From Welwitschia mirabilis (Eukaryota > Gnetophyta > Gnetopsida > Welwitschiales), in assembly GCA_051453625.1 (NCBI GenBank), contig JBOZIK010000001.1:87341488-87405487 (forward strand): 64,000 nucleotides of DNA, given 5' to 3'. Position numbers and translations under genes: made by a program. Each line of letters opens with the position of its first letter. Positions within the stretch are counted from its first letter, which is position 1. The notes beneath the pieces are model-generated. The model worked only from the letters and a program-made list of their open reading frames with translations, made no database searches and was not told where the DNA came from. Shown here piece after piece: positions 1-12,149 of this stretch.

Positions 1-566
1 AGTTTTCCATTGAAAGTTCTAGAAATGTAACACTAAAAGTCGGAGATAAAACCTAGAAGTCCAAGTAGGGTAAATGACCACATTATAAGATAATTTAGCC
101 CTACTTATATAAAACAATTGTCATCCTGGCTATCATGAGGACGACACTAGGGACGACCCTGCAGTTGACTCTATATGTCATCATCCCTTGTGTCATGGAG
201 ATAATAATGAGGATGAAACCTCTCTTGAAAAGATACTTTGTTGAATCTAAGCTCCAGTCCAAATCATTACTACAATAGGTAAATACAGTGTTGTCATTTC
301 CTCTATCATGGGGATGACAGTGGGGACAACATCCTTTTAAATCTTTTTAGGTAAAGCAAATTAGCCTTCTTCATGATTAGTCTTCCTTTAACATACTAAG
401 TATTAGAACATTCCTAAAATGCCTTTAGTTATACAAAGAATTATGTGTTTTCATGATCATCCTATTAACTCTCCATAATTAGTAGAATTACATCCACACA
501 TATATAAATATCCTACAAAAGTACTTAAAATAAACCATCAAATTCCTATAAATTGGCATCGTAACA
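1..566 (-). mobile_element. Partial LTR of an Athila-like Ty3/gypsy element
   Basis: Read on the minus strand this is the start (U3 side) of an LTR of the same family as the one at 57929-59200. Shared blocks in the same order include the end next to position 566 (GGCATCGTAACA here, GGCATTACAATA in the other copy, differing only by transitions), a block at about 515-550, and the GTCATC...GATGAC modules at 119-330. The LTR starts at 566 with TGTTAC on the minus strand. The U5 half lies beyond the left edge. No purine tract is visible just beyond 566, so it is either the 5' LTR of an element extending leftward or a solo LTR. Confidence 0.72.
119..330. repeat. Cluster of GTCATC/GATGAC modules in LTR U3
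   Basis: Three imperfect modules begin near 119, 178 and 285. Each pairs GTCATC(C) with GATGAC, GGACGAC or GGACAAC a few tens of bases away. The same modules recur in the U3 and leader of the elements at 32321-41657 and 57929-64000. The variants GGACGAC, GGATGAC and GGACAAC differ as expected if an original CpG decayed on either strand. Confidence 0.6.
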
Positions 567-3489
567 ATCTTGTGTTAGAGTATATCTTAAAAGATTATAA
601 AAACAAAGAAATATGAAATGAAGCTATAGTTGAAATTTTTAAATAAAATAGTTGATGAAACTAGGAATAATTTATCTACAATTACATCCCTATTAATAAT
701 TACTTATTTGATAGGCTGCTTACTTTCCATATAGCATGTTGCAATACGTATATGATTATAAATTCTTAGCATATATGGATACAAAAGAAGAAGTTATAAG
801 TGCATTTTGAGATAATAATAAAAAAGCTTATATAGGATCCTCATGAAGATCTAACATTAGTAAAAGAATTTAAAGAGAAATGAAATGAAAAAAAATGACA
901 TACTAAAATTGTTCAAAAATATCATGAAGAAGATAATAGTTAAAAACAAAGATAACTTTAATAATGAATTTAAAAAAAAGGGATGATTAAATAAAAGAGC
1001 TAGAAGCGAATACATCTACCTTGGATGATATAGCTCAAAATAAGTATATTAGATAATATATGTAGAATAATATTATCAAATTAAATAAGAAAATAAAATA
1101 CAAAAAGGAAAAATTATAATTATCATACCTAGCTCTCTAGGAAATAATTAGCAGATAAAGTAGACTAAAACTAAGGACATTACATAAGTTCCTAAGTCAT
1201 AAGGATCAAAAAACAAAATATGGATCTAGTAAAAATAATCCTTAAAAAAGCTTATTGATTAATGTTTATGTTTTAAATAAAAATAATTTCACCTTTTCTA
1301 ATACTTTTGAAGTAATTATATTAAGAAAAATATTTAAATAGAATCTAATTTTGTCTCAGATATTTACTCATGAATAAGAATTATTTTTCATATATTGTGA
1401 GCAATGATGTATAAAATAACAAAAACAAAGTAAATAAATAACCACTAGTATTATGAATAAAATCATTCATGAACCTAATTAAAAGGAATGGATGAAAACC
1501 ATATTAGGATGAACTTATAAAATATCATGAAGGAACTTACATAGACCATCATGTATCATAAAAGATCTAATTAAATAAGGAAGAACTTTGCAAGTCCATG
1601 AGGAAAGTTTCTAACAAAATTTTAAAAAATAAAATACAATTTTACTAAAATCATAATATTTAAAGAGAAAGATTGTATAATAATATAATCATAGCTAATA
1701 AATATTGGTGGAATATTAAAAGATAAAATTTAAAAATAAATGATATAAATACGAATTAAACGAGAATGCTAGAATATAATTCCTATTGATATGTTAAGGT
1801 AGCATATTTAACATATATCTATGTTCAATAATTAATATAAAATTAGTAAATATATAAAAAATAGATATGTAGTCATGATAATAAAAATAATAATATAGAT
1901 CATCAATGTAATATTAATAATGAATTAACTATACCATAATGAAATAAAATATAAACATATACAACTTAAGTTAAAGGAATACGTCTGATATCACTACAAC
2001 ATAAAAAAGGAAAATAGGATTATTTAAAGTAAAACACATAGAAATTTAAAGTAAGTATAGTAATTACTAAGGTATGCCTTAGATAAGGATATGTATAAAC
2101 ATAATAATAACCTCTTTAAGGTTTATCTTATATGAGGAATAATAGATTATAGGATAAAATATCATGACATATAAAGTGTGCTATCTATTCATTTATGTAT
2201 CTAATACATCATCAATATTATGTAAATCTATAATTAAAATATTGTAACCTTCTTCATACTATGTGAATACATATAATAACCTATGTTATATCATATTTAT
2301 TACACACTTAAACATAAATGTTTAGTATATATCTCTTGGATTAGTACAAGTTACCCATGGGTTTTCATCTAGTAAAATAAATTAGTAAACATGCTGAGTA
2401 TGGTATAGTTTCTTATGAATTAAATGCTTAGCTTTAAGGAAAAAAGAAGAAGCCTAAATGGATATAGTTTCAGGTCCATCTTATTATATCATTGAAATAT
2501 TACATGTTTTATAAGTTCTCATCATTATGAAAGATCTATATAAGAACTAGGATTTCAATATATATCATCCCCTTCTTTTTTGCCTCTAGATATTTCATTA
2601 GATACTTTTATAAAAAGAGGTACATTGACAAAGAAGATTATGGTGATTGTTATGATGATATTAAACTTAGTATGATATAATGATAAGTAATTAAATTAAA
2701 AAAATTTCTTAAAGCATTAATAAATAAAATTTAATAGATTATCAAATAACATTTCTAATTAAAAAAAGATACATATAGAAAAGGGAACTTTTCTGCGTCC
2801 ATATGATTTCCTCATATATTTGTTGTAGTGGTATTTATGTTTTCTAAATAGAAATATTAAAAATGATTTAATAAATTTTAAGTAAAGATAAATTAATTAA
2901 TAGTAAAAATGTAATATAAATCATTCTTATTTTTAAAAACCGAGATTTTATAAGCAAAATGTTACATATAAAATTATAAGAAAAATGATAGAATAAATAA
3001 TTAAATAAACTAACCCATCATTATTCTTAAAACTGCAATATGGATTTCTATAAAAAAAAGGCACATAATTTATCAAATGCTTCTTACCTTTATGATCATT
3101 AACTTAGCCCTTGTTTAAAAGAATCTAGTTTTTTCATTTAAGATATATTTAAATAAGGCATTTGCTAGATTGTCTTGAAATTATTAGATTGTATATTTAA
3201 TGAATTTCTATAAGAAAGGAAGATAAAAGCTTGAAGAATTTTAGTAACTCTTAGCTTCTCTTTTCTCACAAATAACACCATCCTAGGCTTCTTAATAGAA
3301 TAAACAACATTAGATAAGAGCACACTATTTTCCATCTCCTCTTTATATAAGTGAAAAAATATTGTAATAAATAATTAAATCGCATATTCAATTGGGAAAG
3401 TTATAGATTTAATGAGCATTTAATAGCTTCATTTTCACACATGCATAGTTTTTAAAAACATCATCCTTTTTCTATAAGATATAGGTAAT
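567..3489. other. AT-rich unclassified DNA
   Basis: About 2.9 kb with frequent stops in all frames and no open frame of note. I recognised no retrotransposon domain, RNA gene or LTR boundary. It is probably decayed transposon sequence, but nothing visible proves that. Confidence 0.4.
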
Positions 3490-5640
3490 TTCAAAATTCA
3501 ACACATAGAGTTACCCAATAAAGCTAAGACTTGGTAAATTAATAATTAAGTTCTCAATACCCATTAGTAAATTATTTTATAAAATCCATAAAATTCATAC
3601 TCAAGTATAAAGTTAGGTTTACAAATATAAAATCAAATTTAGATATTAAATACCTAATTAAAATTAAATGTATACTTTAAATAGTGAAATGAATACAAAA
3701 ACATGTGTATGATGAATTATAAATTAACTTATGAAATCAAACACTTATATCCACTATCTATAAAAATTAAATTAACTAAATAAAATTATAAACATGATTA
3801 ATTTCACAAATTACAAAATAAGATTATATTCCATACACTTTTATTAATCATAAAGCATAAAAATAAGTTGAAAGTGAAACTAACATTATAAAAAATAATC
3901 ATCATAAGACTATGTCATGTGAATTTCAACCTATAAACATTTGTTACAATTGAATATTTGTAATGTAAAAGTGAGAACTTAAACCGACAATGTGCAGTAA
4001 TAAAATAAATAAGTAGAAAAATTTATATCATCTTTTAGAAATCCAAAAATTAAAAGTAACTTGAAAATAAACTTTAACTATAAAAATCATTAAGGCCAAA
4101 ATATCATAAAAATTTCTCATCTAATTTTCATTTGATTCTTTTATATAGTAAGTTTTGATAATAATTCATCACAAAAATGAAAATGTGACATGAAATAAAT
4201 TAAAAGAAGAAAAGCCATTCATTCACTAAAATAGAACTTGAAAATTTTAAATTAGAGATCATGCATGAGGCACAACATGAAGGAAAGTATAGCTTTCTAA
4301 AATAATTCATTAATAATAGCATTAAAAATAACAAGTCCTATTAAGATGTTTGAACATTTAAGAATTCAAGAGAAAAATTTCATTCATTCATGAAAATAGA
4401 ATTTAAAAATTTCAAATAAGAAATGATGCAAGAGGCATGACATGAAGGGAAGTATAGCTTCTTAAAATCATTCATTAATAACAACATTGATAATAATAAC
4501 TTCCATTAATATTTTGACATCACTTTTATTTAATTTATCTTATTTTGCATAGGCTTTTACTACTTTTAAAATAGCTTACTTTTCAAAAATTACCTGTTCA
4601 CATATATGATTTTAGGATATGAAATAAAGGGATAAATAAAATAAGAAATTAAGAATAGAAAGGAAAGGGAATGTAAATGAAAGAATAAAAAGGAATATAA
4701 ATAGAAAAGAAGGGATGAATTAAATAATGGAGAGCAAGGATTATAGATATATTAGGATCAAGGAATTTAAAAAGAAAAACAAAGACAATTAATGGAAGGA
4801 GGTTATATAGAAAAGGAATAGAATATTAGCTTAGGTTAGTGGATAAGATAAAAATGGAGATGACAATAAAAAAGAGAGATGTATGGTAAGTGATAGGTTA
4901 AATAAGATCATTGGGAGATATGCTATAGATGTAAGCAGAGAAGGAAAGTAAAGCTTGAAATCCAAATTTTTTAATAGAAATAACTACACATAACCTTAAA
5001 TAAAGTTAAAACTATTTATTTTTAGGAAAATAATGGATATCTTACTTGTGAAAGTTGGAAATTATGAAGAAAGAGATATGGATCCAAATATTTTAATTTT
5101 TTAAATTATGTTAAAGTTAAAAATTTAAATTTCAACCATGAAGAATAGATTAAAAAGTATATTTTAAATTTTCAAGTTAAAAAAACACATATGCCAAGTT
5201 AGTGAAGAATATAATATGTAGTAAATATGTTGTAAGGTGGTGGAAAACATAAGATCTTATACTAAACCTTTGGATTCAAATTCCATAATAAGATGTTTAT
5301 TTTTTTAAAGGATTTTACTTCATTATGACCTTATACATTTACTTTTTCTATAAATAAAATTCCAACAAGAATGACTATTAAAAATTTATAATTGTTGTTA
5401 ATTTTACATACAAGCTATGATTAAGGGGATACTAGTATCATTTATAGGATAATTAAACATCTTAAATGCAATGATTAGGTAAAAATTATGATTTGATAGC
5501 TTTAAAAATTACTTGTATAGGAAGATAATTTTTGACAAATGAATATCATTATGAATGAGTAAGCGATGCGATTTATTTTAAACAAATCATAGAATATTCA
5601 AATTATGTAGTTTTTCTATTTTTACAAGTTGGAAGTTCCT
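3490..5640. repeat. 2 kb dispersed direct repeat, copy 1
   Basis: Matches 18970-20920 in the same orientation with many small indels. Anchor blocks in the same order include the segment near 3520, the block around 4250-4500, the purine-rich stretch at about 4640-4900 and the block at 5520-5600 (TTTTGACAA followed by AATGAATA and later TTTATTTTAAAC). The copies lie on either side of copia element 1, so they could be LTRs of an older host element, but no terminal TG...CA or PBS was found. Boundaries are approximate. Confidence 0.5.
4216..4520. repeat. Tandem duplication of a ~140 bp segment
   Basis: Two degenerate units start at 4216 and 4381, each beginning CATTCATTCA and containing ACATGAAGG then AGTATAGCTT and CATTAATA. 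The period is about 165 bp. The second copy of the 2 kb repeat (near 19710) appears to carry only one such unit, so the duplication probably arose after the copies separated. Confidence 0.55.
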
Positions 5641-6194
5641 TAAAAAAACCCCCCTTTTGAATTTTTGAGAAAAATGATTGATGAATTCTAAGTCCATCTA
5701 GCATGTGAATGCATTGGATCATTTAATTCAATATTAAAATGTAATAATAAGTTGTATCACTTAGCACAAATACTTATCCCAATATGTGTAACAAGGGAAT
5801 AACTTTATCAAACTCTTACCTACCATGTGTAACTGTAGGATCATTTCATCAAATTATTCCTTAATATTAATGTTCATACATTATTTAAAATTGTAAAACA
5901 AAAATCATTGCCAAATTTTTATATCTATGTGATACAATGTTGTATCTTTATGTAGATGGTTATAATTATCATTTCTCCCTGTTAACTACAATGTCAAGGA
6001 TGTGTTTTTTTTTGTAAAAGTAAGAAATCTCCTCCTCTTTCATGTATTAGTTAAAAAATTTACCAATTTGTACTATTTTAGATAATAAAATAAATAATAG
6101 TAATCATTCTATTATTAAATCACGGATGAAGTGGAACTTAATGTTAATAATTATTATGCAATTATGCATTAGTGGATTCTTGGAAATTGTTAGG

Positions 6195-6212
6195 ATATAT
6201 ATATATATATAT
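6195..6212. repeat. (AT)n microsatellite
   Basis: Nine perfect AT dinucleotides. Confidence 0.9.
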
Positions 6213-6383
6213 TCTTAATTATAATTGCAATCTTAATAAATAGTAATTATAACCATTTTCTCTTATGATTAAAAGTGATAAAATAAATTACCTATTGGTA
6301 TACTAAAGTAAAAAGGAATATTTTCCATCAACATTACAAATCTAATGCTACTTTTTTTTTTTAAATTAATGAAACCTATCCAA

Positions 6384-6551
6384 NNNNNNNNNNNNNNNNN
6401 NNNNNNNNNNNNNNNNNNNNNNNNNNNNNNNNNNNNNNNNNNNNNNNNNNNNNNNNNNNNNNNNNNNNNNNNNNNNNNNNNNNNNNNNNNNNNNNNNNNN
6501 NNNNNNNNNNNNNNNNNNNNNNNNNNNNNNNNNNNNNNNNNNNNNNNNNNN
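6384..6551. other. Assembly gap (168 N)
   Basis: Run of N. Open frames reported across it would be meaningless. Confidence 1.
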
Positions 6552-8449
6552 GAATAAATATGTGGAGAAGTGATTATGTGGTAAATTAAGCTACCAATCA
6601 TGGATTAGTGAAGATCCTTATCAACTAGTATACATTTAATGTCCTTTAAAAACTTTGCATTATTTGACAAGGTTGTTGAAATTGGCTTGAACTAGTACAT
6701 CTAAAAATGCATAAGAATCTTAAAGCATATTTACATTAGTTCAAAAATATACCTTTGGAAGATTAACTGATTTTTATTCCTAATTAATAGATGATTTGAT
6801 CTAATTTTTTCATTTCTAAGTCTTTCATTTGTCTTGTCTAAAATTTTAATCTAAAAAACTATTAATATGATTAAAATCAATGTCATCAATATAAACTAGG
6901 AAAAAATCACTTTCTTGTTCATTCTCTTTTCATGCAAGATATTATCTACCAAAAATTTTGCATAACCTTACTTTTGTAAGTATTGATCTAATGTGAAAAC
7001 CATGTCAGGTACCTGTTTTAAATCATATAACTCTTTTCAATGAATAAATATGTTATTTTTATCTAGCATAAAAATTATTTATATTATGATATGTATAATT
7101 TTTATTTAAGGTACCAACTTAAGAAAGTATAATTTAAATCAATGTATTAAACTATTATATTGATCTTTATTCAAGAGGTAAGAAATACCTAGAAATTTCT
7201 AATATAAGCTATAATCAATGTAGATCTATTTCATAAAAATATTTACTAGAAGTTTATCTTTGTATTCACTTATGATATGGTATGGGTTGTAATTTATTCT
7301 ATAAATCTACTTGATATAATAATGTTTTTGTTTTGAATATGTAGTAATAGAATCCAATTATTATACTTCTATATCTACCAAATTTATTCTTGCATGGAAT
7401 CTAACCAATGTGCTGAATCTTTTGGATCTTCATACCTAAGTGGATACTCTTGCATAAATTTTATGTCTATTGTAAGATGTTTTCTAATAAAATTTATATA
7501 ATTTATTTTATTCAATTTTCTAAATTATGTAGAATATTATATTTATCTATAGGTTCCTATTCCACTTATAGCTGAATCTATGGTGTCTTCAATTCTATGC
7601 TTTATTGGATTTTGTTTCATTTTTATCTATATTAGCTATCATTCATACTATCTACATAATCTAAAAATATTTCTATAGCTAGAGTGGGATCAATGGAAAG
7701 TTATTTATCTTAAAGAAAATTATTATTACAATGATGATTATCATTAATATTATTTTTATTTTTAATATTTTATAAATAGTGTAGAAATCATAACTTTTAG
7801 AATAATTTTGTAAGGACATAACTGATAGGATCGAGAACGCTAGAGGGGGGGATGAATAGGTTCTAAAAAATAATCAAAATCATGATATAATAAAAACTTT
7901 CTCAAAATAACTTGCTAGTAAAATCGTGCATACAAAGAAAAACTAAAAGTATTCAAAGTAATGAAATTGGAAGAAAGCATAAAATACCAAATAAATGCAC
8001 CCAAGATTTCACAGTGGTTCAAGAAACCCCCTACTCTACTCTTGATGACAAGCTTATCCTTAAGCTTGATCCAGATCTTTGTTAACTCTTCTAGGTATTG
8101 CAAGTTCACTTATAATATTTACAAATGGACTTTTAAAGGATGAGTTTAAACCTTTCCAGTTGGACTTTTGTAGGCTTAGTCTTAACATTCAGAGGATGTA
8201 ATAGTAATGGTAAGAATGCCTTAATGCCTAAATATCACTAATTATTTGGTACAATGATATCAATGGAGCTCTTCTCCTATAGATAATACCACAATGAAGT
8301 GTAAGATATAATATTGAATGTACAGATACAACAAATAATAGAACTTCTTTGGTTAGGAGTACAAATGCTAAGATCCAACAATGATTATCACAAGATTTTA
8401 TTACTTTGATCAAGAGTTAAAAAAGGTTCTTTATTCTTATCTATCTTGG

Positions 8450-8458
8450 CTATTTATA
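8450..8458 (-). promoter_or_regulatory. TATA box of copia element 1 3' LTR
   Basis: TATAAATAG on the minus strand, downstream of the TTGACC-rich U3. The same motif is kept at 15806-15814 in the other LTR, which supports its being the LTR core promoter. Confidence 0.55.
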
Positions 8459-8531
8459 TTAGAAGACTTTTAGGATTTATTACAATTAAAAATGTACTTC
8501 CAATGGTTATAAATATCTAAAAATTATTATC

Positions 8532-8597
8532 TAATGGATACATAATGAATACATAATGGATACAAAATGGATACAAAATGGATACAAAATGGATAAA
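8532..8597. repeat. 11-bp tandem repeat, six units
   Basis: Six units of the type TAATGGATACA or AAATGGATACA. The partner LTR has three units at 15889-15921, so unit number changed after insertion. Confidence 0.85.
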
Positions 8598-8619
8598 AAA
8601 TTTTAGTTCCATTCCGACT

Positions 8620-9060
8620 GGTTGACTACTTAAAAGTTTGATTGACCCCATCTGGTATTGTGATTTACATAGGTCATTCAAGTGAAGTTTTTAGTTACCC
8701 TAGATTCTTATGGCTCCATGTCTGGTTAACCCCTTAAGATCTGATCAACCCTCATTCAGTTACTTACAATTCTATCTGGTCACCTGCTAGTCCTGATAAA
8801 AGATCATTTTAATTTTTTACATTAGGTCTAGTTGACCCCTTTAGGTGTCTGATTGACTCCATAATGATTGGCTTGAGGATATCAGTTGCATAATGTTCAA
8901 GTTTGGTCAACTTCTTAATAATCTGTTTAGGCATGTTATTCTCAAGATTATAGATCTAGTTAATCCCATAAGAAATATAGTCAGCCCTTTAATTTCAGTT
9001 TAATATTGAGAGTATGCTCAAGGTGCAGTCGATCCCTTGAAAGTCTGGTTAACACCTTAA
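8620..9060 (-). promoter_or_regulatory. TTGACC (W-box-like) array in LTR U3
   Basis: Repeated GTTGACCCC, ATTGACTCC, GATCAACCC and GTTAACCCC blocks, often in pairs about 20-30 bp apart and preceded by TCTGG or TCTAG. The TTGAC(C/T) core is that of WRKY W-boxes. The array lies upstream of the TATA box on the minus strand. An enhancer role is inference. Confidence 0.45.
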
Positions 9061-9217
9061 GAGGATAAGTGGACTTGAGAGGTTTCTAGTGATTAGATTT
9101 TGATATTCATGGCTTTAGTATCTAACCTAAAAGTTGTTAACATTTTCTACATAGGATACATAAAATTTTTACCCAAAAACATTAGTTTAACATCAATTAT
9201 CAAAACATAATCTAATA

Positions 9218-9244
9218 ATCTATTTCTTTGACATTGATGGCAAG
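9218..9244 (-). promoter_or_regulatory. Decayed polypurine tract of copia element 1
   Basis: Just inside the 3' LTR the minus strand reads GCCATCAATGTCAAAGAAAT. This matches the position and the CATCAAT(G/A)TCAAA lead-in of the better-kept tract at 48624-48650 in element 2, but the G-run is gone. Confidence 0.45.
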
Positions 9245-10134
9245 TAATACTTAGTTCTAAAAATAATTAAGACTGATAAAAATCCCCCTTACAAAATTCT
9301 TAACATTCTTTGAAAAATATTAAGTCTTTTAAAATCAATTTAAGACATTTTTATAAATCTAATTTTGTGCCTTAAAAATAATTTAAGGTGTGCATTTAGA
9401 GAGTTAAGAACACAATATGTCTGAAAAAAACTTTTTGATCATATAAATTTTGTCACTTTGATTATTAACATTTATTGTAAATATAGAATTACATCATACA
9501 ATATTTTAAATAGTTGAAGTACATTTCATATATAAGATAAACATCATGTAGATTCTTAATATTCATCATTGATAAATGTTAAGCTCATATGGATCTTTAA
9601 GTTACACAAAAATATTTAAGAAACCAATTTGAAAATATAAAACTAAGTGGATTTTTATAAGCATTACAAAGAGATATATAACTAATTCTCCCCCTTTTTA
9701 CATTAATGTTAAATAAGAGAACAAAATCATGTAAGCACAACTATAAGTAAATAATCAATATGAAAAAATGAAGATAGATTATACAGTTTTTATTTGGCAA
9801 GAAAAATTCTACTCTACACTACTAGCTTTCACTGAAGGCACTACATAACTGAGAGGTTTTAGGTGACCAAGATTTTATGTTAGACAACCAACCACATCTA
9901 GTCAACCAAATCCTCAAATCAAGGGTTCAGTCTATCCTCCTGCAATCAGCCATAGCATAGAGAAATAACTCCTAGTTCATTTCTGAGATGAAGAAAAGTA
10001 TTAAAATTTAAGTATTTAGTAATAATTTCTGTCAACTGTTGGTCTATACTCATAAAGTTCATAGAGATGTATTATTTTTCTACTTGATCTCTTAGGAAAT
10101 GATGCCTTAGCTCAATATTTTTAGTTATTAAGTG
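9245..10134 (-). other. Noncoding 3' region of copia element 1
   Basis: About 0.9 kb between RNase H and the 3' LTR with no recognisable coding content. The equivalent place in copia element 2 carries an extra reading frame (49131-50172), which is missing here. Confidence 0.4.
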
Positions 10135-11900
10135 CTAAATAGGATTTTTTGATATGTTTATAGCACTAGTATTATTATAAAGAATAGGAACTTGTTCAAA
10201 ATTAATACCAAAATACTTTAGCATTTCTTTCATCCATAAAAGATGAGTAAAACAACTACCTACTACAATATATTCTGCTTTTATAGTTGAGAGAGATATG
10301 GAGTTTTTTTTCTTACTTGCCCATTCTAATAAACATGAACCTAATAGAAAATAATTTCCACTTGTGCTCTTTCTATCATCTTTACAACTAACCCAATCCA
10401 CATCACTAAAACCTACACGTTTGAAAGATGTCTTTATAGGATACCATAAGTCATAATCACATGTATCTTTTACATAACTGATTATTCTTTTTACTACTTA
10501 TAAATGTGATTCTTTTGATTGGGATTAATACCCTACACACACTCTAATACTAAACATAATATTTGGTCTACTTATAGTCAAATATACTAAACTACCTATC
10601 ATACTCATGTAGAGATTTTGATCCATTAGTTTACCATTTTCATTCAAATTTACTTTACATGATGTAGACATAAGAGTGTTAGTTGTTTTTATATTTTGTA
10701 ATACAAAATATCTGATTAAGTCTTTTGCATATTTGGATTGAAAAATAAATGTTTAATCTTTTGATTGCTTAATCTCTAATCTACGAAATGTTTTTACTTC
10801 ACAAAGCATACTCATTTTAAAATGAGTTGTCATAATAGTTGCAAATTCTCTTGAAAACTTTTCATTTGAGGCATCGAAAATAATATCATCTACATAAATC
10901 TGTATAATGATGAAATCCTTTTTCAAGTTTCTNNNNNNNNNNNNNNNNNNNNNNNNNNNNNNNNNNNNNNNNNNNNNNNNNNNNNNNNNNNNNNNNNNNN
11001 NNNNNNNNNNNNNNNNNNNNNNNNNNNNNNNNNNNNNNNNNNNNNNNNNNNNNNNNNNNNNNNNNNNNNNNNNNNNNNNNNNNNNNNNNNNNNNNNNNNN
11101 NNNNNNNNNNNNNNNNNNNNNNNNNNNNNNNNNNNNNNNNNNNNNNNNNNNNNNNNNNNNNNNNNNNNNNNNNNNNNNNNNNNNNNNNNNNNNNNNNNNN
11201 NNNNNNNNNNNNNNNNNNNNNNNNNNNNNNNNNNNNNNNNNNNNNNNNNNNNNNNNNNNNNNNNNNNNNNNNNNNNNNNNNNNNNNNNNNNNNNNNNNNN
11301 NNNNNNNNNNNNNNNNNNNNNNNNNNNNNNNNNNNNNNNNNNNNNNNNNNNNNNNNNNNNNNNNNNNNNNNNNNNNNNNNNNNNNNNNNNNNNNNNNNNN
11401 NNNNNNNNNNNNNNNNNNNNNNNNNNNNNNNNNNNNNNNNNNNNNNNNNNNNNNNNNNNNNNNNNNNNNNNNNNNCTTAATTCTATACACATAATTAGTT
11501 TTATAAGGATCAACAAAATCTTATGGTTACTCTGCATAGAATTCTTTATTTAAATTACCATTTATAAAAGCACTCTTCACATCCATTTGTTAAACTTTGA
11601 AATTTTTATAGGCTGCAAAAGACAAAAACATTCTAATGCTATCTAGCCTTACAATAGGAGTAAAAGTATCACCTACATGAATGCCTTATATTTGATTATA
11701 ATTTTTTGCTACTAATCTTTTCTTGTTGTTAATGACATTGTTTTTTCATCACATTTGTTTTTAAAACTCCACTTAGTTCTAATGATATTTTTATCTTTTG
11801 GCATTTATACAAGCTTTCAATTATCATTCCTCTTAAATTGTTATAGCCCATCTTGCATTTCTATTACCCATTCCTCATGAATTTCAGCTTCTTCAAATTT
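10135..11900 (-). pseudogene. pol: Copia reverse transcriptase and RNase H, broken
   Basis: Decayed RT-RNase H of copia element 1, which would copy element RNA into DNA. Minus-strand reading gives the RT start near 11880, a readable block with VKSAF near 11565, a 543-N gap, then YVDD at 10885-10896 with both catalytic aspartates kept. After that come a block with YMSMIGSLVYL and RNase H from about 10410 to 10135, with SDVDW, DRKSTSG, KAEYI and NTSAINISKNP. The last 267 bases are an uninterrupted frame. Upstream parts carry several stops and frame breaks, mostly TAA, TAG or TGA where Gln, Trp or Arg would be expected. RT lies downstream of integrase, as in copia. Not functional as it stands. 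Confidence 0.9.
10933..11475. other. Assembly gap (543 N) within copia RT
   Basis: Run of N lying in the RT domain between the VKSAF region and YVDD. A typical copia RT would fill most of this length. Confidence 1.
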
Positions 11901-12149
11901 CTTGGGTTCTATTTTTGAAATAAAATAAATGTAAGCATACAAATTCTTCATAGAACCTCTTGTCTTTATTTTTGAATCATCTTCTCTAATAATAGATTCT
12001 AAAAAATGATCTTTTAATAATTTGGGATTTTTTGGTGTGCCTTCTTTTGATGGAACTTCATTACTTTTAGTAGTTACTTCATTAGTTATGGGATGCTTGT
12101 AGTTATGACTTCCTCTTCATCTGTGTAGTTTGATCTTATGTTAATATTA

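Larger units (their letters stand above)
5641..7822. other. AT-rich unclassified DNA with an assembly gap
   Basis: No domain or RNA gene seen. Contains a short (AT)n run at 6195-6212 and an N gap at 6384-6551 whose flanks do not overlap each other. It abuts the left LTR of copia element 1. Confidence 0.4.
7823..9217 (-). repeat. 3' LTR of copia element 1
   Basis: Aligns along its length with 15188-16562. It starts TGATAGGAT on the plus strand and holds the G-run/TGAATAGG block near 7843-7860 that is common in plant copia U5. In the U3 half (8620-9060) it carries many TTGAC(C/T) motifs. The minus-strand TATA box is at 8450-8458. Confidence 0.9.
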
